In this document: positions 54,201 to 64,000 of the stretch, in pieces
How positions within the stretch are numbered: position 1 is the stretch's first letter
Layout of the letters: each line of letters starts with the position of its first letter
Made by a program: the position numbers and the translations under genes
DNA from: Paraphoma chrysanthemicola
Taxonomy: Eukaryota; Ascomycota; Dothideomycetes; Pleosporales; Phaeosphaeriaceae
Assembly (NCBI GenBank): GCA_020744225.1
Contig: JAGMWG010000003.1
Coordinates: 1,736,001 to 1,800,000, forward strand
DNA length: 64,000 bases
Direction of reading: 5' to 3'
Notes under the pieces: model-generated
Told to the model about the DNA's origin: nothing
The model's database searches: none
What the model saw: the letters and a program-made list of their open reading frames with translations, nothing else

Positions 54201-55843
54201 ACGCGTGGCGTAGGGAGCGGTGAAAGAGTGGCTCTCACATTCTCTGTGATTAGTGGAGCATCACCAGAAGGGTTGTGCGGAGCTAATGAGCTTCGTCGAC
54301 CGGATAGCCCGAGGGGTGTTTGTAATTGTGCGATACTTCCTACATGGCCATCTGCTGTCTGATGATGCTCATTGTCGTTGATCATGATCCGTAAGACGTT
54401 GAGCGCATCTTGACCCTTGTTGAAGAAGGAGAAAAAGTACTTCGCGTGTCAGCAAGCTTCGTGGTAGTCACAGATGGTATAAGTACCTCATCGATTGCGA
54501 AAGTCTCGCCATTGTCGACAACACGGACCTTAACAGTGTCGGCAAAGTCTAGTATCATGCTTTCCTCAATCTCGATGACGTTTTGTATTGGGAGGGAAAT
54601 CTTGACGCTATTCCCCTCGTTGTGGGTGCGAAAAATGACCTTTTGAATAGACCTGACCCACTCTTTCGCACTCGCAGCACTGTCTGCCTTGAATTGATAT
54701 TTGCGCTCGTCTGTCGTGACGATGAAGGTGGTCTCATCATCGCCCTTCTTTCTACTCTCCACAGCTTCGGCGGAGATGGCGTATTGCAGGTTTACGCGAT
54801 TGCGCGGGAAGTAGAGCTCCGCAGGGTTGGTGTAGTAAGAAAGAACATCCCCACGTAAGATAAACCAGTACCGATTATACTTTGATCTGCCCCGTTTGTA
54901 AAGGTAGCCCGTTTTGCTGACGTCGTGCTGGAAGGGTCAGATAAGAATCCACTTCACGACAGGTTTTTGTGGTGAGAGACGGAGAAGTCCTTACATGTTT
55001 CTTTGGTATGTACGCGTAGAAGCAAACGTGCTTCTGTGTGATGTACATGTATCCTTGCAACAATATGCTCTGTAGTAGCCAGCAGGGATACTCAGAAATG
55101 ACCTCCTCAGCATGCTCAAAATCGAAAATCTGCTGTAGTCTGGAAGCGAGCGTTACAGGCCCCTTGGCCTTGACCAGACCAACTGAACTCCCGTGTCTGC
55201 TCCTCCGACCAGAGCTTCTGCTCTTCTCGACGTGGATGTCTTCGCCAGAAGCTCCCTTGGGCTTTTCCCGTGCAGGTCTGTCGTCGGGTGTCTGCTTGGC
55301 GGCGTTGCCTGACGGCCGGGGCGGAAGTATTTGGGACGAGGACATCTGGTCGGCATGGTGGCCGTCTGAGCGGGCCTCTTTCCTGCTCGATATCTTGAGC
55401 TTGGGCAGAGACCGCAGCAGTTTATTCTCCGACAAGGCCCTCTTGTGCTTGGGCTGGGCGGGCTTGTCGTCCGACAGCCCTTCTGGAGGGGTCTGGAAGT
55501 CGTTGGCAGTGTTGAGGCGGCTCAGTCGCGCAGCGCCATCCAGGCTGTGGAAGTGTGTCTTGCGCTTGCCGTCGTCGTCGCTATCGCCCGAGTCGACCTC
55601 GTGCATGGTGCCGAGGTCGACCTGCGACTGCTGGCCGGCGCGGGCAATCATGGAGAAGATGGATTGGTTCATCGACATGGTGTCGGTGCGCTTCGGCGCC
55701 GTCACGTCTTCGTGTGCATCTTCGCCGTCCTTGAAGCGCTCCGGCATGTCCAGCGACACTCCCCGCGGCGGCCTGCCTGCGTCCTTGCGCTTCTTCTGCC
55801 ACCTCCTGCTACCTCCATCTCTGTCTCTGCTCTGTGTCGCCAT
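51278..55843 (-). CDS. ATG26: sterol 3-beta-glucosyltransferase Atg26 (UGT51)
   Basis: Five phase-0 exons: 55843-54995, 54927-54487, 54439-53273, 53224-51626 and 51574-51278, giving 1450 aa. After a disordered ~225-residue N-terminus comes GRAM domain 1 (IFDFEHAEEVISEYPCWLLQ). A PH domain starts at KTGYLYKRGRSKYNRYW in exon 2. GRAM domain 2 spans the exon 3/4 junction (ISARYFCFRSLMPTSKTK joined to IILPMKDIENV). The family-1 glycosyltransferase follows ([38 protein letters not shown]). It transfers glucose from UDP-glucose to ergosterol; the GRAM/PH part binds phosphoinositides, and in some fungi it serves pexophagy. The tail is acidic (EFEEDWTLVEEGEE). Confidence 0.96.
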
Positions 55844-56518
55844 CGTGCGTCGGGGCTGCGCGTTATTGTTGGTCAAACCACCAGGAGCACCGTGGTACTC
55901 GAAGCCGTGGGCGTAGGTGGTGCGGCGTGCTGTGCGGCTTGGGCCCAGGAAGACGGCCTTCAGGTGCTTCTTCTGTCACGGGCTAGAGCAGCAGACAGTA
56001 GCTCGCTGTTACATGGTGAAGTATGAGTCGATGGAGTGACTGCTGACTGTTGGCCCCGTCGTGTCCACGGGTCGTGAGGTCGACGTTAGCGCGTCCGGGA
56101 CACATGCATATACCGGACGTGACGTGGGATGCATGATAAGGTGCTCCTACGCGACACCCTTCCAGGCTGCTGGCTAGGCTGCCACATGCAAATCGTGAGC
56201 TCGCCTCAACACTTTTCAAGGCCGGACTCTGCACCGCCAGTAAGTCGGCGCCTCTCTGCGCTTCACAACGCTCCTGTGTCTGCAGTCCGGTGGCACATCG
56301 GAGCGGCCTCTTGCGTCATCACTCGGAGGTACAATTGGACATGGTCATGCAATCACTGGGAGAACTTCATGTCGCTCAAGCTTGCAATTTCTGCTAGTAT
56401 ACACATCCTCAGAGAACTCCTGAACCAATACCTGAACCAACTAGTGCTTAAGTACAATTTGAGCCACTGCTCTGCTACCATGCTGCTCATGGCGTCTCAG
56501 CAATGAGTCTTACCGCGC
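55844..56518. other. intergenic
   Basis: Gap of 675 bases between ATG26 and PEP4, both on the minus strand; the left part is the ATG26 promoter. No gene seen. Confidence 0.5.
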
Positions 56519-57874
56519 CTATTTGGACTTGGCGAGACCAACGGCCGAGTTGCCCAAATCGTAGACCGAGTACCACTTCCTGAGGAACGCGTCACCGAGA
56601 ATGGCAAGAGGGCCTACAGGCTCGGGGAAGTCCATACCCATGAACGCAGAGATGCACGAGCCCTGCACTTCAAGGATGTAATCAAAGGCGCTGATGGTGA
56701 AGTTGTGACCGGTAAGCGTAAAGGTCAGGTCGGGCAGGCTGTCGCGCTTGTCGCACTCGACAGTGTATTGGCCATTGAACGACTTCTTGGCGCCAATCTC
56801 CTTGTTGCTGTGCCCTGTTAGCACGAAAGTGTGCACTGATGCGGTATTCAGACTTACAGAAGCTCGGCGATAGTAGATGGGAGCGCGATGAGGGATGTGC
56901 CCGTGTCAAGAATGACGCCGGTGTTGTCCATCTCAGCCGTCTCCTTGCCGAACGTGATGGCATCGAGGTCAACCTCCCAATAAGCCTTGCGCCTGAGGGG
57001 GAGTTTGATGAGCTTGCCGCTGTAGTGGCTCTCATCAATTCCACCAAATGTCGCCACTGACTCCTCCTGCTCGTTGGTGTCGCCAAGGTAGAAAGCAAAC
57101 ACTGGCTCGTCCAGAAGTCCCTGGTCAAGCATGTTGTAGAAGGGTGGGACAATCTTATTCACGCTGATGGTGTCGTAGCCAAGGCCCATGATGCCGTCGA
57201 ACCTGCCGAACGCAAAGGCAAGGCCAGGCTCCGAGGTGGCCTCTGCAAAGTCCTGGTGCTTCACCTTGAGGTCACCGATTTGGAAGACATCGTTCGAGAC
57301 GAAGCCGCTTAGCTCGCCAGAGCCGTAGCGGATCTCAAACGAGGTGCCATTCTTCTTGTATGTGGACGATGACGACGAATCGTACTTGGTGTGGAGGTAG
57401 CACGCGATCGAGTTGCACTCAGACGATGGCACCCAGAGGTTGGAGCTGCCCGTGTCGAGGACGACCTTGAAGGTCTGGGGTGGCGTGCCGAGGGAGATCT
57501 CGGAGAAGTCTGGGGCGCATTAGCAGCTGTCACTCGGTGTGTCACGGGAGGCAGCGCAACGCACACTGGGCATTGAGGAAGTTGCTGACGGGCACCGGGT
57601 GCGATCCGTCGGCAATGTAGGGCGCTTTGAAGACCTGCTCCATCTGCGTCTTGGGTTGGAAGCCCTGCATATACTTCTGTGAGATGGCTGCGGCCTGTTC
57701 ATGGATCGAAGCATGTTTCTGCATTGGTTAGTACGAGCGGGCGCTGGCGCGATGACTGCGACGATGGCTTACCAGCTGTTCCGACAAGGGCACCTTCTTC
57801 AAGGGCATGCGGTGCACCTTGGCCTCGGCCGCAGCCAGGATGCTCGACGCGGCGAAAAAGATCGCCGTCTTCAT
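56519..57874 (-). CDS. PEP4: vacuolar aspartic protease (saccharopepsin, Pep4/PepB type)
   Basis: Four exons: 57874-57773, 57718-57565, 57509-56858 and 56807-56519, giving 398 aa, the usual length. A signal peptide (MKTAIFFAASSILAAAEA) is followed by a propeptide to about residue 70. Mature enzyme features are DTGSSNLWVP (Asp104), flap IRYGSGELSG, ILDTGTSLIALP (Asp287) and GPLAILGDAFLRKWYSVYDL. This is the master protease of the vacuole, activating other hydrolases and degrading autophagic cargo. The pyrimidine-rich C/T leader just upstream is typical of well-expressed fungal genes. Intact. Confidence 0.97.
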
Positions 57875-58477
57875 GATGGCGGACAGTTGGGGAAACGGGT
57901 TTGCTTAGAGGAAATAGTGATGGGGGATGGGGATTGTGTTGGGGCGGATGAAGGGGTGGCGATGGGGTTGATGTTGGAGAGCTCGACCGAAGCTCTGACC
58001 GGTGGCTGGGGAAGGCGTGTCAGGTGCAATCGGTGACGTTCCTTCGCGGCAGCCTAGTTTACCATCCGGTTCCTGACAGAAGCGGCCGGTGCATTGTCCA
58101 CAGCAACGCGAATTACGTACTCTCCCCTCTTTCGCGCGTGTCTTCGCACAGACGTTTGGATATATTGCGCTACTTCCGCCTTCTGCGCAAGCACACAATG
58201 CGCGGCGGCCTTGATGGATGCTGCGACCGAGCACGCATCCATTTTGCAGTAGCCTGTTTGAGTTAAGCGGGCCTGCCCTGCACCTCAGATCATGGTCTTG
58301 CGCACGTGGCAGCTACAAAGACAGGTTGCAATCACACGAGGCATTCAAGAGGGCACCATTTCACGGCAAATGTTTGACTTTGCTTGGATATTCATGTAGG
58401 GAGCAATCGATGTGCGATTCCTAACCGTTGGCTTCTATCGCGTTGCCCATCTATCCAGGCTTCTATACCTGGAGTGT
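57875..58477. other. intergenic
   Basis: Promoter of PEP4 (C-rich on the coding strand near 57880-58000) and the 3' region of the GH43 gene. No gene seen. Confidence 0.5.
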
Positions 58478-59671
58478 CTACTGGCCGCTGGGGACCTCGT
58501 AGGGCCCGTAGCCAGGTTTGGGGAACTGGGGGCTGCCGTCGTCGTTCCACTCGAACTTCTGTGTGCGAATAGTTCGTGCATACCAACCATCGGTCGGATC
58601 CCGCATGCCATGATACACAATCCAGTTCTCACTGCCATCGGGAGATGTAGTAAAGCTCGCATGGCCGACCCCGTAAGCTTGCTCGCCAGGGTTCTGGTAG
58701 AAGACGGGGTACGGATGCTTGCGCCAATCTCCGGGATTCATTGGATCGTCACCGACCAGCTCCAGTTGTGCAAGGCAGTAGTTGCGATTGTCGGACCGTG
58801 CGGCACTGTAGATGACGAAGTTCTGGCCTGTTTTGGGGTTGGTGAGCTGTTGAGGACCCTCGTTGGAGGAGAGACGGTCATTGCTGGCTCGGCCAAACGG
58901 AGTCTTCTCCCAAGCATACTCGGGCACGGAAATGATCTGGCGCTCCGAGAAGGGCGAAGAAACGGTCCAAGGATTCTCCAACTTGGTGATACAGAGGTTG
59001 GCTGGCCAGCCATCATACTGGCGGTACCAGCATGAGTAGATGTGGTAGAGCTGGTCCTTGTGGGTGAAGTAAGTTCCATCTATGGCGAACTGGTCGTACG
59101 TATCGAGCTCGGCCTTGAACTCCCACTTCGCCTCCCACGGATCGGAACCCTTACCCTCGACTACGAACATACGGTGGTGAACAGCAGGGCAGTTGTACTC
59201 GCACCACATCTCCACCTCCGGGGGAGGTGAGTCGTTGCGAGGATCTGCCGTGAAGATGACATACCTGCGACGTTAGCTTCAATTTCTGCCGTAGAGCAAC
59301 ATGCGTTTGTCGTACCAATTGCCATTGAGGCTATGGATCTCAGGGGCCCATAGATCAGTGGAGTAATTCAGGCCTGGGGAAGGCGAAAAGATGAGTTTCG
59401 GCTCGGCGTCGTTCCAGTTGGTCAAGACATCGCTTCGATAAAGCGTGATGTTCTCATTGTTGGTAAAAGTCATGTAGTAGTGACCGCCATGACGGAAGAC
59501 CCACCTGGAGCCATTAGCATCATGGTCGGCAGGTACCCTGAGCCGAACTTACGGATCAGCCCCAACCGTCTCTAAGACGGGGTTAGTGAAAGTGGTAGAC
59601 GAATTGGGTGGGGCCTGGTATTGGCAGAGACCAACAGCTGCAATGGCTGCAGCAAGCAGAGTCTTGAGCAT
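58478..59671 (-). CDS. secreted glycoside hydrolase family 43
   Basis: Three exons: 59671-59553, 59504-59316 and 59264-58478, giving 364 aa; all phases agree. A signal peptide (MLKTLLAAAIAAVGLCQ) leads directly to a five-bladed propeller typical of GH43. Predicted catalytic residues are Asp39 (ADPWVFRHGGHYY, general base), Asp165 (AIDGTYF, pKa modulator) and Glu238 (NEGPQ, general acid). Family members cleave arabinose or xylose from plant cell-wall polysaccharides. The layout without a carbohydrate-binding module suggests an arabinofuranosidase or beta-xylosidase-like enzyme, but substrate cannot be set from sequence alone. Confidence 0.92.
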
Positions 59672-60145
59672 TCTGCGGGTGCTGGCTGTGACGAGTTGAG
59701 CTGTTCCGAGTGCGAGTGGCCCGACCGGCTAAGTTGAAGTGGGCGGATAGAGAATTTTATACTGTGCAGCCAGAACATGACTTGCGGGACTGGCAGGTGA
59801 AGGAAATGGCCAGGGTAGAGGATCACTTGAGATCTGCACAGGGGTCTTGTGCGGAGATGGCAGCACAGCGTTTGCGCAGTTGCGGTCGGGTTACTCGATT
59901 TGGCATGTTGTCGACCCGCCCACAGCCAGTGCCGATGGCATTTTTCCTTATCCTGAGGACGTGCAAAAGACGGCTTCACCATTGGAGTCGAAGCGGCTGG
60001 GTGACGTACATAGGGCGCTTGTGGGGACGGGCAAGATGATGCAACGCCCGCCGCTACTTGTATGCAGGTGCGGCACGCACGCGAACTTCCGCTTGGCGGA
60101 ACTTTTCCACACGCGCATCCCGCGCCGAGAGCCCTCCTCGCAACA
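59672..60145. other. intergenic, divergent promoter region
   Basis: This separates the GH43 gene (minus) from the RED-like gene (plus) by 474 bases. No gene seen. Confidence 0.5.
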
Positions 60146-61882
60146 ATGAACAACCAGCAGTTCCGGCGGCTTCTGCTGAGCGACACACCGCGGCAGGATG
60201 GCGACAAGAGCAAGTCGCCCGCCGCTGGCACGCCCAAGGCCGTCCTGGGCGCGCGCAAGCACTCGAGCATCCCCATGACACCGTAAGAGATGCCCCAGCA
60301 CTAGGCCAAGCAGGACGTGTACTGACGGCAGTGCAGTCGCCAGCTGGGCAGAGGCTCAGTACAGGCCGACTTCGCCCGCCAGCTTGCGGAACGCAATGCC
60401 CGAGCCAACCCGCAGAAGCAGGCGCGGGCTTCGGCTCCCAAGGGCACGAAGCTCGCGGCAGGCTACACTGACCGCACCAAAGCGCGCGTGGATGACGACG
60501 ACAATGAGATTGCGAAGCGCATCAAGAATCTCGAGGACTCCATGAAGTTGGGCCAAATCGACCGCGAAACGTTCGAGCATCTGGTGCAGGAGATCACGGG
60601 CGGAGACGTTGGCACGACGCATCTCGTAAAGGGACTAGACAGAAGGCTACTCGAGAGGGTTAGGCGCGGGGAGGATGTGCTGGCTGGAGCCGCAGGAACA
60701 GACCTACCAGATGAGGACGAGGGCGAGGACAAGGACGTGTCACCTGCCGTTGAAGACGCCTTCGATGAGCTGGCCCATGAGGACATAGGCTCCATCGTGC
60801 GCGAAAAGGCGGAAAAGAAGGGGCAGAAGATGACGATGCCGCCGCCTCCAGTCGCGGGTGTCAAGAGGAGCCGGAACGACATCTTGAAAGATCTGAAGCG
60901 GCAGAGAGAGGAAGCCGCGGCTGCTGCTGCTGCAGAGCATGAAAAGAGGTTCCCTAGCCTAGGCGCAGGCTTTCGGAAGATCAACGCGCAGGGAGGGGCT
61001 TCGCGCATTGAGATCGATGAAAGGGGGCGCGAAGTCCTGATCATTACAACCCTCGATGGCAAAGAGAAGCGCAAAGTGAGGAAGCAGAAGAGCGAGGAAG
61101 TGCCACCGCCAGAAATCCGGCACGATCTCGATGACGCCGCAAAGCCTATCAACATGCACAATCTTCCCGAGCCGAAAGTGGAGGAATCAGAGGACGATGA
61201 TATCTTCGAAGGCGTGGGATCAAGCTACAACCCCCTTGCGGATCTCGATGAAGGAAGCGACGTGTCTGACGAAAAGGAAATACACGAGCCAACACCAAGA
61301 CAGCCATCTACACCATCGGAACAGGAGCGTACGGAACAAATGGATACAACTGTACCGAAAGCTTTGACTTCGAGCGGGGCAGAAGCTAAGATGCCTACGA
61401 AACGCGACTACTTCAAAGTCACAAGTCGTGACCTGACAGCCGGGGCAGCGACAGACATTTCGGCAGCAGACGCGACTGTACGTGCTGCTCTAGCCAAGGT
61501 CCGCAACCTTGACGATAGCTCTACACTGCTGCAAAACCTGTCCTCTGCCGATGCAAACAGCGAACAGTCGAAAGAAGCGCGCCTCAAGAAGCGCGCTGCC
61601 GAGCTTGCAGCATCGGATCGTGACCTGGAGGATATGGATCTGGGCTTTGGTGCCTCACGGTTTGACGATGCGGACGACATGGAGAGAGAGGGGGAGAAGA
61701 TCAAATTGAGTCAGTGGAAAGGCCTCAATGTAGGGGATGATGCAGAGGACGGGGACGATAGCGCAAGGGATGCGAAGAAGCAAAGGAAACGAGGTTCGAA
61801 GAAGAAGCGAGGAGACAAGAACAAAGCAGAAGACGTGCTGAAGGTTATGGAGCGACAGAAGGAGAGCAAAACCCTTGGCTGA
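60146..61882 (+). CDS. RED (IK)-like spliceosomal protein
   Basis: Two exons, 60146-60282 and 60337-61882, giving 560 aa; the GTAAGA donor and GTGCAG acceptor keep frame and remove 54 nt. The start MNNQQFRRLLL and the block TTHLVKGLDRRLLERVR match the RED N-terminal domain, where the human protein reads THLVKGLD. Segments between are charged helices (NEIAKRIKNLEDSMKLGQID). A six-Ala run lies near residue 265, and the C-terminus is highly basic (KKQRKRGSKKKRGDKNK). RED with Smu1 belongs to the spliceosomal B complex and supports activation. Family call is likely. The stop lies 46 bases from the stop of the next gene. Confidence 0.82.
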
Positions 61883-61928
61883 TGGCTTTGTCAAGGCCAG
61901 TTGGTGTTCAAACTGGTAACATGGATTC

Positions 61929-63130
61929 TCATGCCCCATCAGGGACCACGTACTCACGTGCCCCTTCAGTACTAAATAAGATAACCACCGAAGATCCGTC
62001 TAGCTGCAAATCTTGCTTCTTCTTTTCCATACAAATTCTCCTCAGCGCGCTCAGCGGCGCAGCTCCGCACGGGCCAACTTTGATGCCCCAGGAATGGAGC
62101 AATTGCAGATCATGATGGACTTCAACGTCAGAAACCGTAACGCTCGCATCTATACCCTCCTTGAGAACAGGCCAAGCAGTGGATGAAATCGTACCGCAAT
62201 TCATCCCATTCATGATGGTATGTCCCGTTGATATGGAAGTGATTGCGCCGGCCTCCAGGCTGGTCTTGAGACTGGCTGCTGTGATCGGTTCCACAGCAAT
62301 GACACGGCCTACCAGAGGCTGGCGTTTATAGTGCATGACCACTGCCTGTGCCCATGAGCCTGCACCCACGGATGGTATAGCATGTGTCGCTGCCGATATC
62401 CCCAGGCCCTGCAGCTGCCTGTCCGTTTCGGTGAGCATGGTCATGTATCCCTCAACAACCAACTGTAAATGTTTCAGAGACTGTGAATAGACCGACAGGG
62501 GAATACTCATACTTCTGGAATCTGCTCATAGCCCTCCCATGATACGTCCATGACCAGGATTCCATGCCTTTCGGCCTCCTCTTTCGCACATTTGACGGAG
62601 TAGTCATAGTCGCCGTCCACTACGATGACCTTTCCACCTTCCCCTTCAATCTTTTCTTGTGTTGCCTTGTCCATGAAGTCTGGCACGAAAATGGTCGCAG
62701 TACTCTGCAAGTATCTTGCCATTCTCGACAGCGCTCGGCCCCCTAGCATTGGATTTGGAGGTTAGCAATTGTCTTTTGATATGGATAGATCCGTACAATT
62801 TCCCTCTGTGCATGTCACCAAACAAATGTCCCTCTCCCTTGCCGCCGCGCCGACTTCTGCAAGAGTGCTAGTCAAAGGAAGGCCGCACTCGATTGCAACA
62901 GTCTTGAAGACTGCCCAGGAAGCACCCAGAATCTTGAACGCTGGTAGGCCGAGCCGATTGGACTCATCTTTGAGGAGAACGTGACCCAGTCCAAGCTCTT
63001 TAGCAACCTCCGGTAAAGAGACTAGTGGAGTGATTGCATAGTCTGGCAAGCCACGGTGGAAAGGCTCGACTTCTGGGTTTGATGCGGGGCCTTTGTATTG
63101 CCACGCCTGAGCTGCTGGGTTGTAAAACAT
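61929..63130 (-). CDS. PLP-dependent enzyme resembling diaminopropionate ammonia-lyase
   Basis: Three exons: 63130-62797, 62742-62513 and 62462-61929, giving 365 aa; phases agree. The fold is the tryptophan-synthase-beta family. VLLKDESNRLGLPAFKILGA carries the PLP-binding lysine Lys66; TEGNWGRALSRMARYLQ and the C-terminal GHTIMNGMNCGTISSTAW and GPCGAAPLSALR are close to diaminopropionate ammonia-lyase, which splits 2,3-diaminopropionate into pyruvate and ammonia. Fungal members may have other amino-acid substrates. The first intron (GTACGG to GCTAG) restores the conserved GNWGR. First ATG of the frame chosen. Confidence 0.88.
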
Positions 63131-63899
63131 GTTCAAGCGCAGCGCGATGTGGGTTGTTGATGTCAAACTTTTAGCCTTCCGAGCAAAGGTGGTTAGGGTG
63201 AGCCTGTGTCTATTTATGTAGCTCTATTGATCCCCCTAGTATCATCTGCCCAGAAGTAGACATGATAACTAGAGGGACAAGGGTCGATGTCGGAAAAGTG
63301 GGGCGTAGGGCGCGAAGATCAAGCCCCTCACACTCTTGGCTACATATTCATGCTACATGGATAACGAAGAACAATGGGCCCTATTAGATCGTGCCTTTTC
63401 GAGTTAGTACGGCTCCTTCAATCTCCCATGTTTAGTGAGGCTTGCACAGCCTCAGAGCATTTCATATGAAGAAACGAAAGGCAGTAAAGTACCCAAAAGA
63501 TGTGTAGAACGTTGTGATACAGCAGGTTCAAGGCTGGCACTCTGCTACAGTTGAGTTAGGACGGATACGAATTATGCTGGCACCTGGTACACGTCTCGCA
63601 CTGTTCTAGATCACCTAGGTAAGCTATTAAGTGAAAAGGCCTCTTTTCTCTCCACGGGTGATTGAATATGATCAGACACGGCGCCGGAAATACTCTAGTC
63701 GTTGCCTTCCTTGATGGATTCAAGCTCCTCTTAAGCGTTGGCACAAAATATGCGGCACCCCACAATTTACCTCGTGCCGTCGTCATTTACTTGAAATGTC
63801 ACGAGGTCCGAGCTCAGTCGCGCTGCGTCATCTCGCGAGCTCAGCCATGCCGAATCTCCTCACCAGAACTAAGTCGGCTCGTGTCCAACACCAGTCAGA
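63131..63899. other. intergenic
   Basis: Right-end region upstream of the PLP enzyme gene. Small frames only; nothing supportable before the edge frame. Confidence 0.5.
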
Positions 63900-64000
63900 A
63901 TGACACAACACCGACCACCGCCGGCAGCGCCGCAAAATGCTATTCGCAACATACCTCGTGTGGTAATACAGCCGACCTGGGCAACTATCGTTGCATGTTC
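63900..64000 (+). CDS. possible 5' end of a gene running off the window
   Basis: An ATG at 63900 opens a frame that stays open to the last base (33 codons, Pro/Ala-rich start MTQHRPPPAAPQNA then a more ordered VVIQPTWATIVA). Too short to classify, and it could be chance. Confidence 0.25.
   Translation, partial: MTQHRPPPAAPQNAIRNIPRVVIQPTWATIVAC

Noticed and set aside
55038..55916. Plus-strand frame of 292 codons
   Set aside because: Antisense to the disordered N-terminus and first GRAM domain of ATG26, which has consistent introns and domain order.

Overview
This window is nuclear DNA of a filamentous ascomycete (Pezizomycotina). Genes lie about 2 kb apart. Most introns are 45-70 nt, with GT donors, CTNAC-like branch sites and YAG acceptors. 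The proteins are typical of this group: Zn2Cys6 transcription factors, a GRAM-PH-GRAM sterol glucosyltransferase, a Fus3/Pmk1-type MAP kinase and fungal-only small proteins. A Dothideomycete is my best guess, mainly from the MAP kinase ends, but the class is inference.

Left third (1-23.8 kb): the 5' part of a PlsC-type acyltransferase runs off the left edge. It is followed by a 180-aa unknown protein, a Tls1/HCA59 splicing-associated protein, the 24-kDa subunit of complex I, a protein with a Cys/His cluster and two UIM-like motifs, a damaged-looking PIG-L deacetylase gene, and the U3 snoRNP protein Lcp5. After a 2.8-kb stretch with no intact gene come a Zn2Cys6 regulator, two small fungal proteins, an unknown acidic protein, a PQ-loop transporter, the sulfhydryl oxidase Erv1 and a single-pass membrane protein.

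Middle third (24-44 kb): the MAP kinase has a 2.4-kb upstream region. Beyond it is a 57-residue cysteine-rich protein encoded by two tiny exons. Then follow the DEAD-box helicase Dbp3 (divergent from a TFIIIC subunit), a Prp2-like DEAH helicase, Rad54, mitochondrial ribosomal protein uL11m and a second Zn2Cys6 regulator.

Right third (44-64 kb): an F-box/LRR protein, the CTD phosphatase Fcp1, the sterol glucosyltransferase Atg26, the vacuolar protease Pep4, a secreted GH43 glycosidase, a RED-like splicing factor and a PLP-dependent enzyme resembling diaminopropionate ammonia-lyase. An open frame starts at the right edge.

Most genes are housekeeping genes for RNA metabolism, DNA repair and mitochondria. 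I see no biosynthetic cluster, intact transposon, CRISPR array, tRNA or rRNA. Exon borders were placed by hand from splice signals and reading-frame continuity; every multi-exon model given keeps phase except the PIG-L gene. The points most worth a second look are the 57-aa protein, the PIG-L gene with a substituted catalytic residue and conflicting frames, and the UIM-like protein.
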